Of a stretch of 64,000 bases of DNA, positions 7,060 through 15,908 are shown in pieces. Each line of letters starts with the position of its first letter. Within the stretch, counting starts at the first letter, position 1. The notes beneath the pieces are model-generated. The model was not told the DNA's origin, did no database searches, and saw only the letters and a list, made by a program, of their open reading frames with translations. Both the position numbers and the translations under genes were made by a program. Source of the stretch: Hyunsoonleella ulvae (GTDB lineage: Bacteria; Bacteroidota; Bacteroidia; Flavobacteriales; Flavobacteriaceae); assembly GCF_016827605.1 (NCBI RefSeq), contig NZ_JAEPJQ010000002.1, positions 1-64,000 of the forward strand. The letters run 5' to 3'.

Positions 7060-7503
7060 TTATTTTACTGGAATTAATTCTTTATGTTTCACTACTCGAG
7101 AAAGCACAATTTGTGTTTTAGACTCACCATAGATAATTAAATTATCAATAAACGCCTCTAAATGCTTATTATCTTTTAAAACTACCTCCATCACAATATT
7201 TTCATCTCCAGTGATACGATAACAGTTCACTACTTCATCAAAAGATTTTACTTTTTCTAAAAAAGGTTTTAGTTTTCCCATAAATGCACGCAGGGTTATG
7301 ATAGCCTTAAGTTGGTACCCAATTTCAAAAGGAGAAACCATGGCCTTATACCCTTCTATAATTCCCATATCTTCCATTTTTTTGATACGCTCAGAAACTG
7401 CAGGAGAACTTATACCTACCTGACGTCCAATTTCGGCGTTAGATTGCCTTGCATTAACCTGTAAACAGTTCAAAATCTTCTTATTAAGCTTATCTATTTG
7501 CAT
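7060..7503 (-). CDS. Lrp/AsnC family transcriptional regulator
   Basis: A 147-residue regulator. The N-terminal helix-turn-helix covers about residues 5-50 (ILNCLQVNARQSNAEIGRQV, SSPAVSERIKKME). A C-terminal RAM effector domain with the MEVVLKDNKHLEAF segment follows. It points convergently at the VOC gene with 4 bases between the stops. Typical partners are amino acids or related ligands. It has its own -7 element at 7541-7548. Confidence 0.9.
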   Translation of the reverse strand: MQIDKLNKKILNCLQVNARQSNAEIGRQVGISSPAVSERIKKMEDMGIIEGYKAMVSPFEIGYQLKAIITLRAFMGKLKPFLEKVKSFDEVVNCYRITGDENIVMEVVLKDNKHLEAFIDNLIIYGESKTQIVLSRVVKHKELIPVK

Positions 7504-7540
7504 TTAAAGATATTTAATTGATAAAACATTAAATCTAAAG

Positions 7541-7548
7541 CAAAAATA
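7541..7548 (-). promoter_or_regulatory. -7 element (TATTTTTG) for the Lrp-type gene
   Basis: Minus-strand TATTTTTG matches TAnnTTTG and lies 38 bases upstream of the ATG at 7503, inside the divergent space before the gene at 7588. Confidence 0.45.
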
Positions 7549-7587
7549 CAATTTTACTTTAAATATTAAAGTTATAAATAAATTCTA

Positions 7588-8022
7588 GTGACTAATTTTG
7601 ATGTAATTGCTAATGAAAAATTAATTGAGATGCACAATACCCCAGTAAATCTATCGGAATTACCGATTTATAAAAAAGCTATCGAGATTTTTGCATTATC
7701 TCAAAGTATTTCTTCTTATTTAAATGATGATCTTTCTGCTCTTAAAGAAGATGGCTCTGAAGATACTAATATTTATTTTTCAGGTGATATTGTACAACAA
7801 TCCATTTCCCTAGCTCCAGAAATTGCCAATGTTGAACGTGAGCGTTATTCAGAAAGAAAACACCGCCATTTAGCTTCATTAAGAAGACTAACCAATATGC
7901 TTTATAAAAACTCTTATCGCCTAGAGAAAAGTAATAGCAATGGCAAAGATTTTCTCCCTGTATTACGTCGTGAACTAAAGAAATTTAAAAAATTGCAACA
8001 TAATTGGATGTTGACACTATAA
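7588..8022 (+). CDS. conserved hypothetical protein, helical
   Basis: A 144-residue soluble, almost entirely helical protein starting with GTG. The C-terminal half is basic (ERERYSERKHRHLASLRR, RRELKKFKKLQHNW), which could suit nucleic acid or acidic-partner binding. No signal peptide or membrane segment. I do not recognise the family. It stands alone, divergent from the Lrp-type regulator. The following 240 bases (8023-8265) show no gene. Confidence 0.65.
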   Translation: MTNFDVIANEKLIEMHNTPVNLSELPIYKKAIEIFALSQSISSYLNDDLSALKEDGSEDTNIYFSGDIVQQSISLAPEIANVERERYSERKHRHLASLRRLTNMLYKNSYRLEKSNSNGKDFLPVLRRELKKFKKLQHNWMLTL

Positions 8023-8228
8023 TTAGTTTTTTCAGATTTTTATTGATTAGATTTTTTTACCGCCCATTACTTCTCATAGTCAAACCTTACACAAAATCAT
8101 TCATTTTGGTATAATTCTATTGTTATTATCTCCCGACCTAAATATTAGATATAAAGGTTGTCTACAGACAAAATAATGCTCTTAAACGAATAAAGAAAGT
8201 TATTCTAAAAGTTGCATTAAAATATAAA

Positions 8229-8236
8229 TACATTTG
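8229..8236 (+). promoter_or_regulatory. -7 element (TACATTTG) for DUF4328 gene
   Basis: TACATTTG matches TAnnTTTG, 30 bases upstream of the ATG at 8266. A TTG lies about 14 bases further upstream, closer than the usual -33 spacing, so only the -7 half is convincing. Confidence 0.4.
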
Positions 8237-8265
8237 TTTCGGTCACACTAATCTAAAATCTTATA

Positions 8266-8964
8266 ATGGATATTAAAGACAATACCTTAAGAGGAAAACA
8301 AATACTTGTAATGTTTGTGATACTAGCTGTAATTGATATTTTATCAGCTGCATTTAATTTTTATCAGAATAGTGTTCTATCAGATTACACAGATGGAGCA
8401 TATGATGACGATTTTATAGAACTGCTAGATGTTGTGAGTATGATTATAGGCATTATTTACTTCTTGAGCTTTGTTCTAACGGTTATATTTTTTATAAGAT
8501 GGTTTAGACGAGCTTATGGTAATTTAATTAGACTAAATATTAATATGGAATATGAAGAAAGTGGAGCTGTATGGGGTTACTTTATTCCTTTTGTTAATTG
8601 GGTAAGACCTATTAAAACAATGAAAGAAATATATATAAAACTTCAAGACACCTTGAAGAACTATGATTCCAGTTTTTTTGTTAATAAAGAAACCTCATTC
8701 ATTGTCGTATGGTGGTTGGTTTATATTTTTAATGGTTTGGTTGGTAATTATGCTTCTAGAGTTATGAATAGAGCTACCGATATAGATAGCTTCATACAAG
8801 CAAATAATATCTACATATTTTCAGATTTATTTGATATAGTCGCAATCACATTAGCCATTATGGTTGTCATGAAAATTTCAAAACTCGAATTATTACTTAA
8901 AAATTCTGATACTTCATTATCAGTAATTGATCAAATTGGAGCTATTCCTATTGATATTGAATAA
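8266..8964 (+). CDS. DUF4328 domain-containing membrane protein
   Basis: A 232-residue membrane protein with about four to five hydrophobic segments (residues about 12-32, 60-80, 145-165 and 185-205). The conserved DUF4328 core is visible: RWFRRAYGNLIRL followed by SGAVWGYFIPFVNWVRPIK and VVWWLVYIFNG. Function of the family is unknown. The gene is monocistronic. Confidence 0.82.
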   Translation: MDIKDNTLRGKQILVMFVILAVIDILSAAFNFYQNSVLSDYTDGAYDDDFIELLDVVSMIIGIIYFLSFVLTVIFFIRWFRRAYGNLIRLNINMEYEESGAVWGYFIPFVNWVRPIKTMKEIYIKLQDTLKNYDSSFFVNKETSFIVVWWLVYIFNGLVGNYASRVMNRATDIDSFIQANNIYIFSDLFDIVAITLAIMVVMKISKLELLLKNSDTSLSVIDQIGAIPIDIE

Positions 8965-9044
8965 GTAAACTACGACACATCTAGCAAAATATCTTTATAA
9001 GTACTTCGATTGTACAATCTATAAATATAACTCTATTTACGAGG

Positions 9045-9506
9045 CTACCTCTCGAGTAACCTAGCATCTAAATTCAATTTATAGGGCTTGGATATTGTAA
9101 TAGATATAAAATCAATGTGTTTTGGATTCAATAATATATTAAATTCACTAGGTAAAACGGCTGAAGGCACCTGTAATGCAAGGTTCTTTGTAGACTCCAA
9201 CCAATCAGTACCATAGTTTTGTGTTAACACCAATGGCGGATTATGTCTCCAATCTTGTTTAAGAATAGTTGATGGCACTTTAGCTAATTTTATACTATCA
9301 GGCAAATCAATTTCAATATATCTAAATGTGTTATTGATAAACCTATAGTCTAAGTGTACAAGCAATTCAAGAACACTCAATGAGAGATTACTAGAAAAGT
9401 AAAGCATGCTATATCCAGGTTTATTCCATCTTCCCCCATACAACCTAGCGCCTTCACCGCTTAAATCTGAAATATATTTCTCTTTAGCTATTCTAAAAAT
9501 TTTCAA
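9045..9506 (-). CDS. RES-domain toxin (type II toxin-antitoxin)
   Basis: A 153-residue RES-domain protein. The family's catalytic Arg, Glu and Ser motifs are recognisable: GARLYGGRWNKPG near residues 19-31, SLSVLELLVHL in the middle and VPSAVLPSEFNILLNP near the C-terminus. Characterised members (MbcT-like) destroy NAD+ when not restrained. It lies 12 bases downstream of the Xre/ParS-type antitoxin gene and is co-transcribed with it. Length is normal and no key residue is obviously lost, so the toxin is probably functional. Confidence 0.9.
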   Translation of the reverse strand: MKIFRIAKEKYISDLSGEGARLYGGRWNKPGYSMLYFSSNLSLSVLELLVHLDYRFINNTFRYIEIDLPDSIKLAKVPSTILKQDWRHNPPLVLTQNYGTDWLESTKNLALQVPSAVLPSEFNILLNPKHIDFISITISKPYKLNLDARLLER

Positions 9507-9518
9507 TACCCAAAAATA

Positions 9519-10013
9519 TTAAGAATAAATACCATGCTCGATACGCCCCAAAGTATCTTTTACAAGTGCCACACCAAATGTAGTATCAAGATACTCTATG
9601 GGCTTTTTGTAATTAAGGTGGCGAAGTTCTAAGTGCAACCATTTTGTAAACATATCTATGGAACCAAATACTTCAATGCCCATGGAAATAACATCGGCTA
9701 TTTCTAAAATTTGCTCTGTAGGGTAGACATTAAGCAAATCAGTATCGCTTTTACGTTGCAAAGTGCGATGCGACACATGTAATAGCTGACTCATTTTTTC
9801 CATAGAAATAGATAAAATAGTACTTATAGTTTGTATAACAGATTTTGGAAGCCCTTTTCTAGTTATCTCTATAAGATCCATATCACTATTGATGTTATAC
9901 CCTACTGCTATGCTACCTCCTAAAACACTTGTAATACGTTGGTATTTATTTTGAAGCCCATAAAATGCCTGGGGCTCTTTAATAATATTTTTTATATGCT
10001 GCTGATTTTTCAT
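9519..10013 (-). CDS. Xre/MbcA/ParS-type antitoxin (DUF2384 C-terminus)
   Basis: Antitoxin partner of the RES protein: an Xre-like helix-turn-helix region (MEKMSQLLHVSHRTLQRK) followed by the toxin-binding C-terminal domain (GSIDMFTKWLHLELRHLNYK, then YLDTTFGVALVKDTLGRIEHG). The frame extends to a GTG at 10031, but a -7 element covers 10031-10038. The ATG at 10011-10013 (protein starting MKNQQHIKN, 164 residues) is therefore the better start. Antitoxins of this class repress their own operon, and a palindrome overlaps the promoter. Confidence 0.88.
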   Translation of the reverse strand: MKNQQHIKNIIKEPQAFYGLQNKYQRITSVLGGSIAVGYNINSDMDLIEITRKGLPKSVIQTISTILSISMEKMSQLLHVSHRTLQRKSDTDLLNVYPTEQILEIADVISMGIEVFGSIDMFTKWLHLELRHLNYKKPIEYLDTTFGVALVKDTLGRIEHGIYS

Positions 10014-10017
10014 AAAA

Positions 10018-10052
10018 ACGACATTTGTCACAAATATAACACTTTATGTCGT
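10018..10052 (-). promoter_or_regulatory. promoter and probable autoregulatory operator of the RES/Xre operon
   Basis: The minus-strand -7 element TATATTTG is at 10031-10038. A 13-bp palindrome ATTTGTcACAAAT (10023-10035) overlaps it. A second inverted pair, ACGACAT (10018-10024) and ATGTCGT (10046-10052), encloses it. This layout fits repression by the antitoxin dimer; binding is inferred. Confidence 0.5.
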
Positions 10053-10106
10053 ATATTGCAGCTTTTTCAGTATTATTTAATCATTTAAAATGTTTTTAAT
10101 GATATG

Positions 10107-13100
10107 TTACATATTTCTACGATACTGCCCTCCTACTTCAAATAATGCATTTGTAATCTGTCCTAGGGAACAAACTTTACATACTTCCATAAGTATTTCA
10201 AAAATATTTTCATTGAGAATTGCTGCCTCTTGAAGCTTCTTTAAAACACCTCTTGTATTATTGGCTTCATGAAGTTGTTTTAAGGTTTTTATTTGTAGCT
10301 GTTTTTCCTCTTCCGTTGCCCTTATCACTTCATTAGGTAAAATAGTTGGGGAACCCTTACTGCTTAAAAATGTATTTACACCAATAATTGGAAACTTCCC
10401 ATTATGCTTTAACGTTTCATAATACAAGCTTTCTTCTTGAATTTTGCCACGCTGATACATGGTTTCCATGGCCCCCAAAACCCCTCCTCGTTCTGTAATC
10501 CTATCAAACTCAATCAACACAGCTTCCTCTACCAAATTGGTTAGCTCCTCAATAATAAAAGCACCTTGAATGGGGTTTTCATTTTTTGCTAAACCCAACT
10601 CTTTGTTGATAATGAGTTGAATAGCCATGGCACGGCGCACCGATTCTTCAGTAGGTGTTGTAATGGCTTCATCATAAGCATTAGTGTGTAATGAGTTACA
10701 GTTATCATAAATAGCATATAGCGCTTGAAGCGTAGTTCTTATATCATTAAAATCAATTTCTTGGGCATGCAGGCTTCTACCTGAGGTTTGAATATGATAT
10801 TTCAACATTTGTGCCCTAGGATTAGCACCGTATTTCTCTTTCATAGCTTTGGCCCATATTCTTCTCGCGACACGACCTATTACAGCATATTCGGGATCTA
10901 TACCATTAGAAAAAAAGAAAGATAAATTTGGCCCGAATTTGTTAATATCCATACCCCTACTTAAATAATACTCTACATAAGTAAAACCATTGGATAAGGT
11001 TAGTGCCAATTGAGTGATAGGATTAGCACCTGCTTCTGCAATATGATATCCTGAAATCGAAACAGAATAAAAGTTTCTAATGTTATGCTCTATAAAATAT
11101 TCCTGCACATCTCCCATGAGTCGCAGTGCAAATTCTGTAGAAAATATACAGGTGTTTTGTGCCTGGTCTTCTTTTAATATGTCTGCCTGTACTGTACCTC
11201 TTACTTGCGAAATGGTTTTCTTTTTTATGTCCAAATAAACGCTTTTTGGTAAAACTTGATCTCCTGTTACCCCTAGAAGCATTAACCCCAAACCATCATT
11301 TCCCTTGGGCAATTTGCCATGATACCTTGGACGTTCTTTTCCTTGATATAACTTTTCAATTTTTGCTTCTACTTCATCTTGAAGATTATTTGCCTTGATG
11401 TAGATTTCACATTGTTGATCAATGGCAGCATTCATAAAAAAACCTAACAACATGGGAGCGGGACCATTAATAGTCATACTTACTGACGTTGAGGGATCTG
11501 CTAAATTAAACCCAGAATACAGCTTTTTGGCATCATCTAAACAACATATGGAAACCCCAGCATTACCAATTTTACCATAAATATCGGGACGGTTATCAGG
11601 ATCATTACCGTACAAGGTTACACTATCAAAAGCGGTTGACAGGCGTTTGGCCGGCATACCTGCACTTACATAATGAAAACGTTTATTTGTACGTTCTGGC
11701 CCTCCCTCACCCGCAAACATTCGTGCAGGATCTTCTCCCGTTCGCTTAAATGGGTATAAACCCGCAGTATATGGAAACTCCCCTGGAACATTTTCTTGTA
11801 AGCTCCATTTTAAGATATCTCCCCATGCTTCATACTTTGGTAGTGCTACTTTGGGAATCTGTGTATGGGATAACGACTGGGTATGCGTTTCAATTTTTAT
11901 GTCTTTATCCCTAACTTTAAATGTATACACCGGGTTTTTGTAACTATTTACCTTATTATTCCATTCCAAAATAATATCCCAATTATATGGCCTCAAATTC
12001 ATTTTAATCCTATCAAACTCCTTTAACAACAGTTCTAAAAAACCTTTCTTATTTTGCGCAACCTGTTTTAAGAGTGTTTTAGAATTTAATCCTAAACTAT
12101 GTAAATAAGACTGTTTTTGTGGTTTAGGAATATTAGCAACTGAGCATATAGTTTCATATATACCGTAAAGAGTTTGGGCTATCTCAGATTGCTCACTTTC
12201 GGTCTTATTATAAGTTCTATTGAGTTCGGAGATTTCTGATAAATATCGATTTCGAGAAGGGGGAATCACAAATAGTTTTTTTTCCTCCTCTTTAGAAATA
12301 GTAAAATTTGATTTTAAATCAGCACCTGCTTTTTCAACCAAAGTATCCATAACCGTTCTGTATAGCTTATGCATTCCAAAATCATTGAACTGTGATGCAA
12401 TTGTACCATAAACCGGTAATTCCTCGTCGGGCATATCCCATAGATTGTGGTTACGCTTGTACTGCTTTTTTACATCACGCAATGCATCTAGCGCACCACG
12501 TTTATCAAATTTATTTACAGCAACTAAATCAGCAAAATCCAACATATCTATTTTCTCTAATTGAGTTGCTGCACCAAATTCTGGTGTCATCACATATAAA
12601 GACACATCAGAATGTTCAATAATCTCAGTATCACTCTGCCCTATACCAGAAGTTTCTAATATAATGAGATCGTATGCTGCAGCTTTCAGTACTTCTATAG
12701 CATCATTAACATGGGCAGACAGTGCCAAATTAGATTGGCGCGTAGCCAAACTACGCATATAAACTCTAGGATTATTTATTGCATTCATTCTAATTCTATC
12801 CCCTAGTAGGGCGCCTCCGGTTCTTCGTTTAGATGGGTCCACCGAAATAATACCAATTGTTTTTTCTGGGAAATCCATTAAAAAACGCCGTACAAGCTCA
12901 TCCACCAAACTTGATTTCCCCGCACCTCCTGTGCCCGTTACACCTAGTACAACACCGCTTGAACGCTGAATAGAGGAGCTTTCAATCGAATTATTAAAAA
13001 AGTTTTTAAATCTTTTGTTATCATTTTCAGCCAGCGTAATTAATCTAGCTATTACTTTCGCATCCTTGCTTCTTAACAACCCAGATACATCCTGGGCTTT

Positions 13101-13613
13101 CGTGTGCAATAGCCAAGAAACATCCAAATTATTTACAAATGTTATTTCTGTTTTTTCTCTTTTAGAAATATTGAGAGGGGTATCGGTTTTTTCCACCAAA
13201 TCATTAACCATACCCTGTAACCCCATTTGCCTACCATCATCAGGCGAGTAGATTCTAGCAACCCCATAAGCCATCAAATCTTTTATTTCTGATGGTAAAA
13301 TAACGCCGCCACCTCCGCCAAAAATCTTTATATGCCCTGCCCCAAGCTCAACCAACAAATCGAACATGAATTTAAAATACTCGTTATGTCCGCCTTGATA
13401 AGACGTTAAACAAATAGCATGTGCATCCTCTTGAATGGCAGTATTTACAACTTCTTTAACGCTTCTGTCATGGCCTAAATGAATCACTTCTACCCCTGTA
13501 GCTTGAATAATACGCCTCATAATATTTATGGAGGCATCATGTCCATCAAAAAGGGAAGCAGCGGTAACAATCCTTATTTTATGTTTTGGCTTGTATGGTG
13601 TTTGTTGATTCAT
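10107..13613 (-). CDS. icmF: fused isobutyryl-CoA mutase with GTPase chaperone (IcmF)
   Basis: A 1168-residue adenosylcobalamin enzyme that interconverts isobutyryl-CoA and n-butyryl-CoA. Domains in order: B12-binding domain (about 12-140, with D23 and H25 of the DxH cobalt-ligand motif in LFDGHDAS); MeaB-like G domain (P-loop [12 protein letters not shown], 224-235); linker; mutase barrel (about 600-1168). The motif [11 protein letters not shown] carries Gln where methylmalonyl-CoA mutases have Arg, which favours the isobutyryl-CoA type. Length suits the fused family. Transcribed singly; 13614-13756 is a divergent promoter region shared with purU. Confidence 0.93.
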   Translation of the reverse strand: MNQQTPYKPKHKIRIVTAASLFDGHDASINIMRRIIQATGVEVIHLGHDRSVKEVVNTAIQEDAHAICLTSYQGGHNEYFKFMFDLLVELGAGHIKIFGGGGGVILPSEIKDLMAYGVARIYSPDDGRQMGLQGMVNDLVEKTDTPLNISKREKTEITFVNNLDVSWLLHTKAQDVSGLLRSKDAKVIARLITLAENDNKRFKNFFNNSIESSSIQRSSGVVLGVTGTGGAGKSSLVDELVRRFLMDFPEKTIGIISVDPSKRRTGGALLGDRIRMNAINNPRVYMRSLATRQSNLALSAHVNDAIEVLKAAAYDLIILETSGIGQSDTEIIEHSDVSLYVMTPEFGAATQLEKIDMLDFADLVAVNKFDKRGALDALRDVKKQYKRNHNLWDMPDEELPVYGTIASQFNDFGMHKLYRTVMDTLVEKAGADLKSNFTISKEEEKKLFVIPPSRNRYLSEISELNRTYNKTESEQSEIAQTLYGIYETICSVANIPKPQKQSYLHSLGLNSKTLLKQVAQNKKGFLELLLKEFDRIKMNLRPYNWDIILEWNNKVNSYKNPVYTFKVRDKDIKIETHTQSLSHTQIPKVALPKYEAWGDILKWSLQENVPGEFPYTAGLYPFKRTGEDPARMFAGEGGPERTNKRFHYVSAGMPAKRLSTAFDSVTLYGNDPDNRPDIYGKIGNAGVSICCLDDAKKLYSGFNLADPSTSVSMTINGPAPMLLGFFMNAAIDQQCEIYIKANNLQDEVEAKIEKLYQGKERPRYHGKLPKGNDGLGLMLLGVTGDQVLPKSVYLDIKKKTISQVRGTVQADILKEDQAQNTCIFSTEFALRLMGDVQEYFIEHNIRNFYSVSISGYHIAEAGANPITQLALTLSNGFTYVEYYLSRGMDINKFGPNLSFFFSNGIDPEYAVIGRVARRIWAKAMKEKYGANPRAQMLKYHIQTSGRSLHAQEIDFNDIRTTLQALYAIYDNCNSLHTNAYDEAITTPTEESVRRAMAIQLIINKELGLAKNENPIQGAFIIEELTNLVEEAVLIEFDRITERGGVLGAMETMYQRGKIQEESLYYETLKHNGKFPIIGVNTFLSSKGSPTILPNEVIRATEEEKQLQIKTLKQLHEANNTRGVLKKLQEAAILNENIFEILMEVCKVCSLGQITNALFEVGGQYRRNM

Positions 13614-13728
13614 TAATAAAAAATAATTAGTTTACGGACTGCAATTTACGAATAATTCAAAAAAATATTCAATTTTTAAATTATTTTGCAAAATTTAAAA
13701 GATAAGATACCTCAAAATAGTTTTTATT

Positions 13729-13736
13729 TATTTTTG
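13729..13736 (+). promoter_or_regulatory. -7 element (TATTTTTG) for purU
   Basis: TATTTTTG matches TAnnTTTG and ends 20 bases before the ATG at 13757. Confidence 0.45.
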
Positions 13737-13756
13737 AAGCGTTAAAAGATAGCCTC

Positions 13757-14611
13757 ATGAAGAAAATTACCATCTTAATTCATTGTAAAGATCGCCAAAA
13801 CATTATTGCAACGGTTACCAATTTTATAGCTAAAAAAGGTGGCAATATTGTGTATTTAGATCAACATGTTGATAGACAACAAGATATTTTCTTTATGAGA
13901 CTAGAAAGTGAGTTTATAGATGACAATTTTTCTACAGATGTCTTTAAAGATTGTTTTAAAACTGAATTGGCAGACAAACTCCAGATGAAATGGCGTATAT
14001 ATTCTTCAGAGAAAAAGCCAAAAATGGCACTCTTCGTATCTAAATACGACCACTGTCTGTATGATATATTAGGACGTTACAATTCGGGAGAGCTCAACCT
14101 TGAAATACCATTTATAGTAAGTAATCATATCGATTTAAAGCCAATAGCAGATAGTTTTAAAATTCCATACTATCATATCCCCGTAACTAAAGATACAAAA
14201 GCTGAAGCTGAACTTGAACAGCTAAAACTATTACAAACACACAATATTGATTTTATAGTATTGGCTAGGTATATGCAAATAGTATCACCTGAGTTAATTG
14301 ATAGGTATACCAATAAGATAATTAACATCCATCATTCATTTTTACCTGCATTTGTTGGAGCCAAACCTTATCACTCTGCTTACAAACGTGGTGTAAAAAT
14401 TATAGGTGCCACAAGTCACTATATAACTGAAGAATTAGATGCTGGTCCTATTATAGAACAGGACGTCGCAAGAGTAACACATGCCTACACTATTAAAGAC
14501 TTAATTGCCAAGGGGCGAGACCTAGAAAAAATAGTTTTAGCTAACGCAATTAAACTTCATTCAGAAAGAAAAGTAATGGTTTATAACAATAAAACTGTTA
14601 TTTTTTCTTAA
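13757..14611 (+). CDS. purU: formyltetrahydrofolate deformylase
   Basis: A 284-residue enzyme hydrolysing 10-formyltetrahydrofolate to formate and tetrahydrofolate, balancing one-carbon pools for purine synthesis. The N-terminal ACT domain (about 1-80; ITILIHCKDRQNIIATVTNF) is followed by a formyltransferase-like catalytic domain. This contains VLARYMQIVSPEL and INIHHSFLPAFVGAKPY, with the catalytic His in IHHSFLP and the Asp in ITEELDAGPIIEQD. Full length. Monocistronic. Confidence 0.95.
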   Translation: MKKITILIHCKDRQNIIATVTNFIAKKGGNIVYLDQHVDRQQDIFFMRLESEFIDDNFSTDVFKDCFKTELADKLQMKWRIYSSEKKPKMALFVSKYDHCLYDILGRYNSGELNLEIPFIVSNHIDLKPIADSFKIPYYHIPVTKDTKAEAELEQLKLLQTHNIDFIVLARYMQIVSPELIDRYTNKIINIHHSFLPAFVGAKPYHSAYKRGVKIIGATSHYITEELDAGPIIEQDVARVTHAYTIKDLIAKGRDLEKIVLANAIKLHSERKVMVYNNKTVIFS

Positions 14612-14651
14612 TCCATAATCATCTAAAAATCAAATACTTAAATTTTTAAAA

Positions 14652-14681
14652 TTAACATGTGTTAAAATTAACATATGTTAA
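14652..14681 (+). promoter_or_regulatory. tandem palindromic operator-like sites upstream of the OmpA-family gene
   Basis: Two sites with the same arms: TTAACatgtGTTAA (14652-14665) and the perfect palindrome TTAACATATGTTAA (14668-14681). Their centres are 16 bp apart. They lie about 75-100 bases upstream of the ATG at 14754. The arrangement suggests binding of two dimers of one regulator; which one is unknown. Confidence 0.45.
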
Positions 14682-14753
14682 CTGTGACTTGTTTAAAAAC
14701 TTGGTGTCGTAATTATTGAATAGAAAAAACCATTAACTAATTTCTTAATTTTT

Positions 14754-15851
14754 ATGAAATCAAATTTTATTTTATGCCTAACTTTTTTATTAGGCTTCGG
14801 AATGTCCCAAGCACAAAACTTACCTGCAAACCCAGATCCAGGGAAGTGTTATGTAAAATGTATTACAAAAGATGAATTTAAAACTGTAGAGGAAACTATC
14901 CAAACGTATCCAGCGTATACGAAATTAGAAGTTGTACCTGCTACCTACAGAACGGTGGAAGAACGTGTACTTGTTAAAGAAGCTTCTAAAAAGTTTGTTT
15001 ATGTTCCTGCTACTTATGAAACTATTGAAGTACCTTATGTAAGTAAAGAGGGAAGAACAGATTTAAACATTATTCCTGCAAGTTTTGGATCAGATTCTAG
15101 AACTTTTGAAACTTACCCTAAAACTTCTGGTTGGGAGTACAGAGAAACTGCTTGTGATTCTCCTAACAAAGAAGATTGTATGGTAGCATGTTTTGTTGAA
15201 TATCCAGCTCAATTTAGAGATGTAAGTTTTACTACATTATCTAATGATGCTAGCACAAGCAATATTCCTGTGCCAGAGAGAGGAGCTACTTACAAAAAAC
15301 GTGTTATTAAAACTCCTGCAAGAATGGATGAGATTGAAATTCCTGCGGAGTACAAAACTATTAAACGTCAAGTATTAGCTACGCCCGCTACAACAAGAAG
15401 CGTAACTGTGCCTGCGCAATCTAAAACTGTTACAAGAACTGTTTTAGCTAAAAAAGGAGGTTTAACTACTTGGGAAGAAGTAGACTGTGGATTGTTAAAC
15501 GCTAATGTATTACCAATTTTTTACGAATTAGGTAGCGCTCGTATCACGCCTGCTTCTAAAAAGATTATTGATGAAACTTTACTACCACTATTAAATAGCA
15601 AGCCTGTAAGTATTGAATTAATGTCTCATACAGATTCTAGAGGTAACGACGATTTCAACATGTCTTTATCTCAACAACGTGCAAACTCGGTAGTTAACTA
15701 CTTAGTGTCTAAAGGTATCTCTAGAAGTAGATTAACTGCAAAAGGATACGGAGAATCTAGATTGGTAAACCGTTGTTCTAATGGTGTAGACTGTTCTGAA
15801 GCAGAACACAGAAAAAACAGAAGAACCGAATTTAGAGTGATTGGAAACTAA
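14754..15851 (+). CDS. OmpA-family outer membrane protein with repeated N-terminal motif
   Basis: A 365-residue exported protein. The signal peptide is at about 1-20 (ending GFGMSQAQN). A ~220-residue region carries degenerate repeats of the form VPATYRTV, VPATYETIEVP, IPAEYKTIKRQV, VPAQSKTVTRTV. A C-terminal OmpA peptidoglycan-binding domain follows (about 250-365; SHTDSRGNDDFNMSLSQQRA and HRKNRRTEFRVIG). It should tether the outer membrane to peptidoglycan, with the repeats in the periplasm or at the surface. Four Cys in the N-terminal part (CYVKC, CMVAC) could form disulfides. Confidence 0.85.
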   Translation: MKSNFILCLTFLLGFGMSQAQNLPANPDPGKCYVKCITKDEFKTVEETIQTYPAYTKLEVVPATYRTVEERVLVKEASKKFVYVPATYETIEVPYVSKEGRTDLNIIPASFGSDSRTFETYPKTSGWEYRETACDSPNKEDCMVACFVEYPAQFRDVSFTTLSNDASTSNIPVPERGATYKKRVIKTPARMDEIEIPAEYKTIKRQVLATPATTRSVTVPAQSKTVTRTVLAKKGGLTTWEEVDCGLLNANVLPIFYELGSARITPASKKIIDETLLPLLNSKPVSIELMSHTDSRGNDDFNMSLSQQRANSVVNYLVSKGISRSRLTAKGYGESRLVNRCSNGVDCSEAEHRKNRRTEFRVIGN

Positions 15852-15882
15852 CTAATTTTAATAGTTTCAATTAACACAGAAG

Positions 15883-15908
15883 AAGACGCCCATTAAGGCG
15901 TCTTTTTT
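15883..15908. terminator. bidirectional terminator between the OmpA gene and a thioredoxin-like gene
   Basis: An 8-bp perfect stem AAGACGCC (15883-15890) with GGCGTCTT (15897-15904), 6-nt loop, T-run on the plus side. The stop codon of the minus-strand gene (15893-15895) lies in the loop, so one hairpin serves two convergent genes. Confidence 0.8.

Noticed and set aside
11159-13251. Plus-strand frames inside icmF
   Set aside because: They lie antisense to a conserved mutase gene, have hydrophobic low-complexity translations and no family features.
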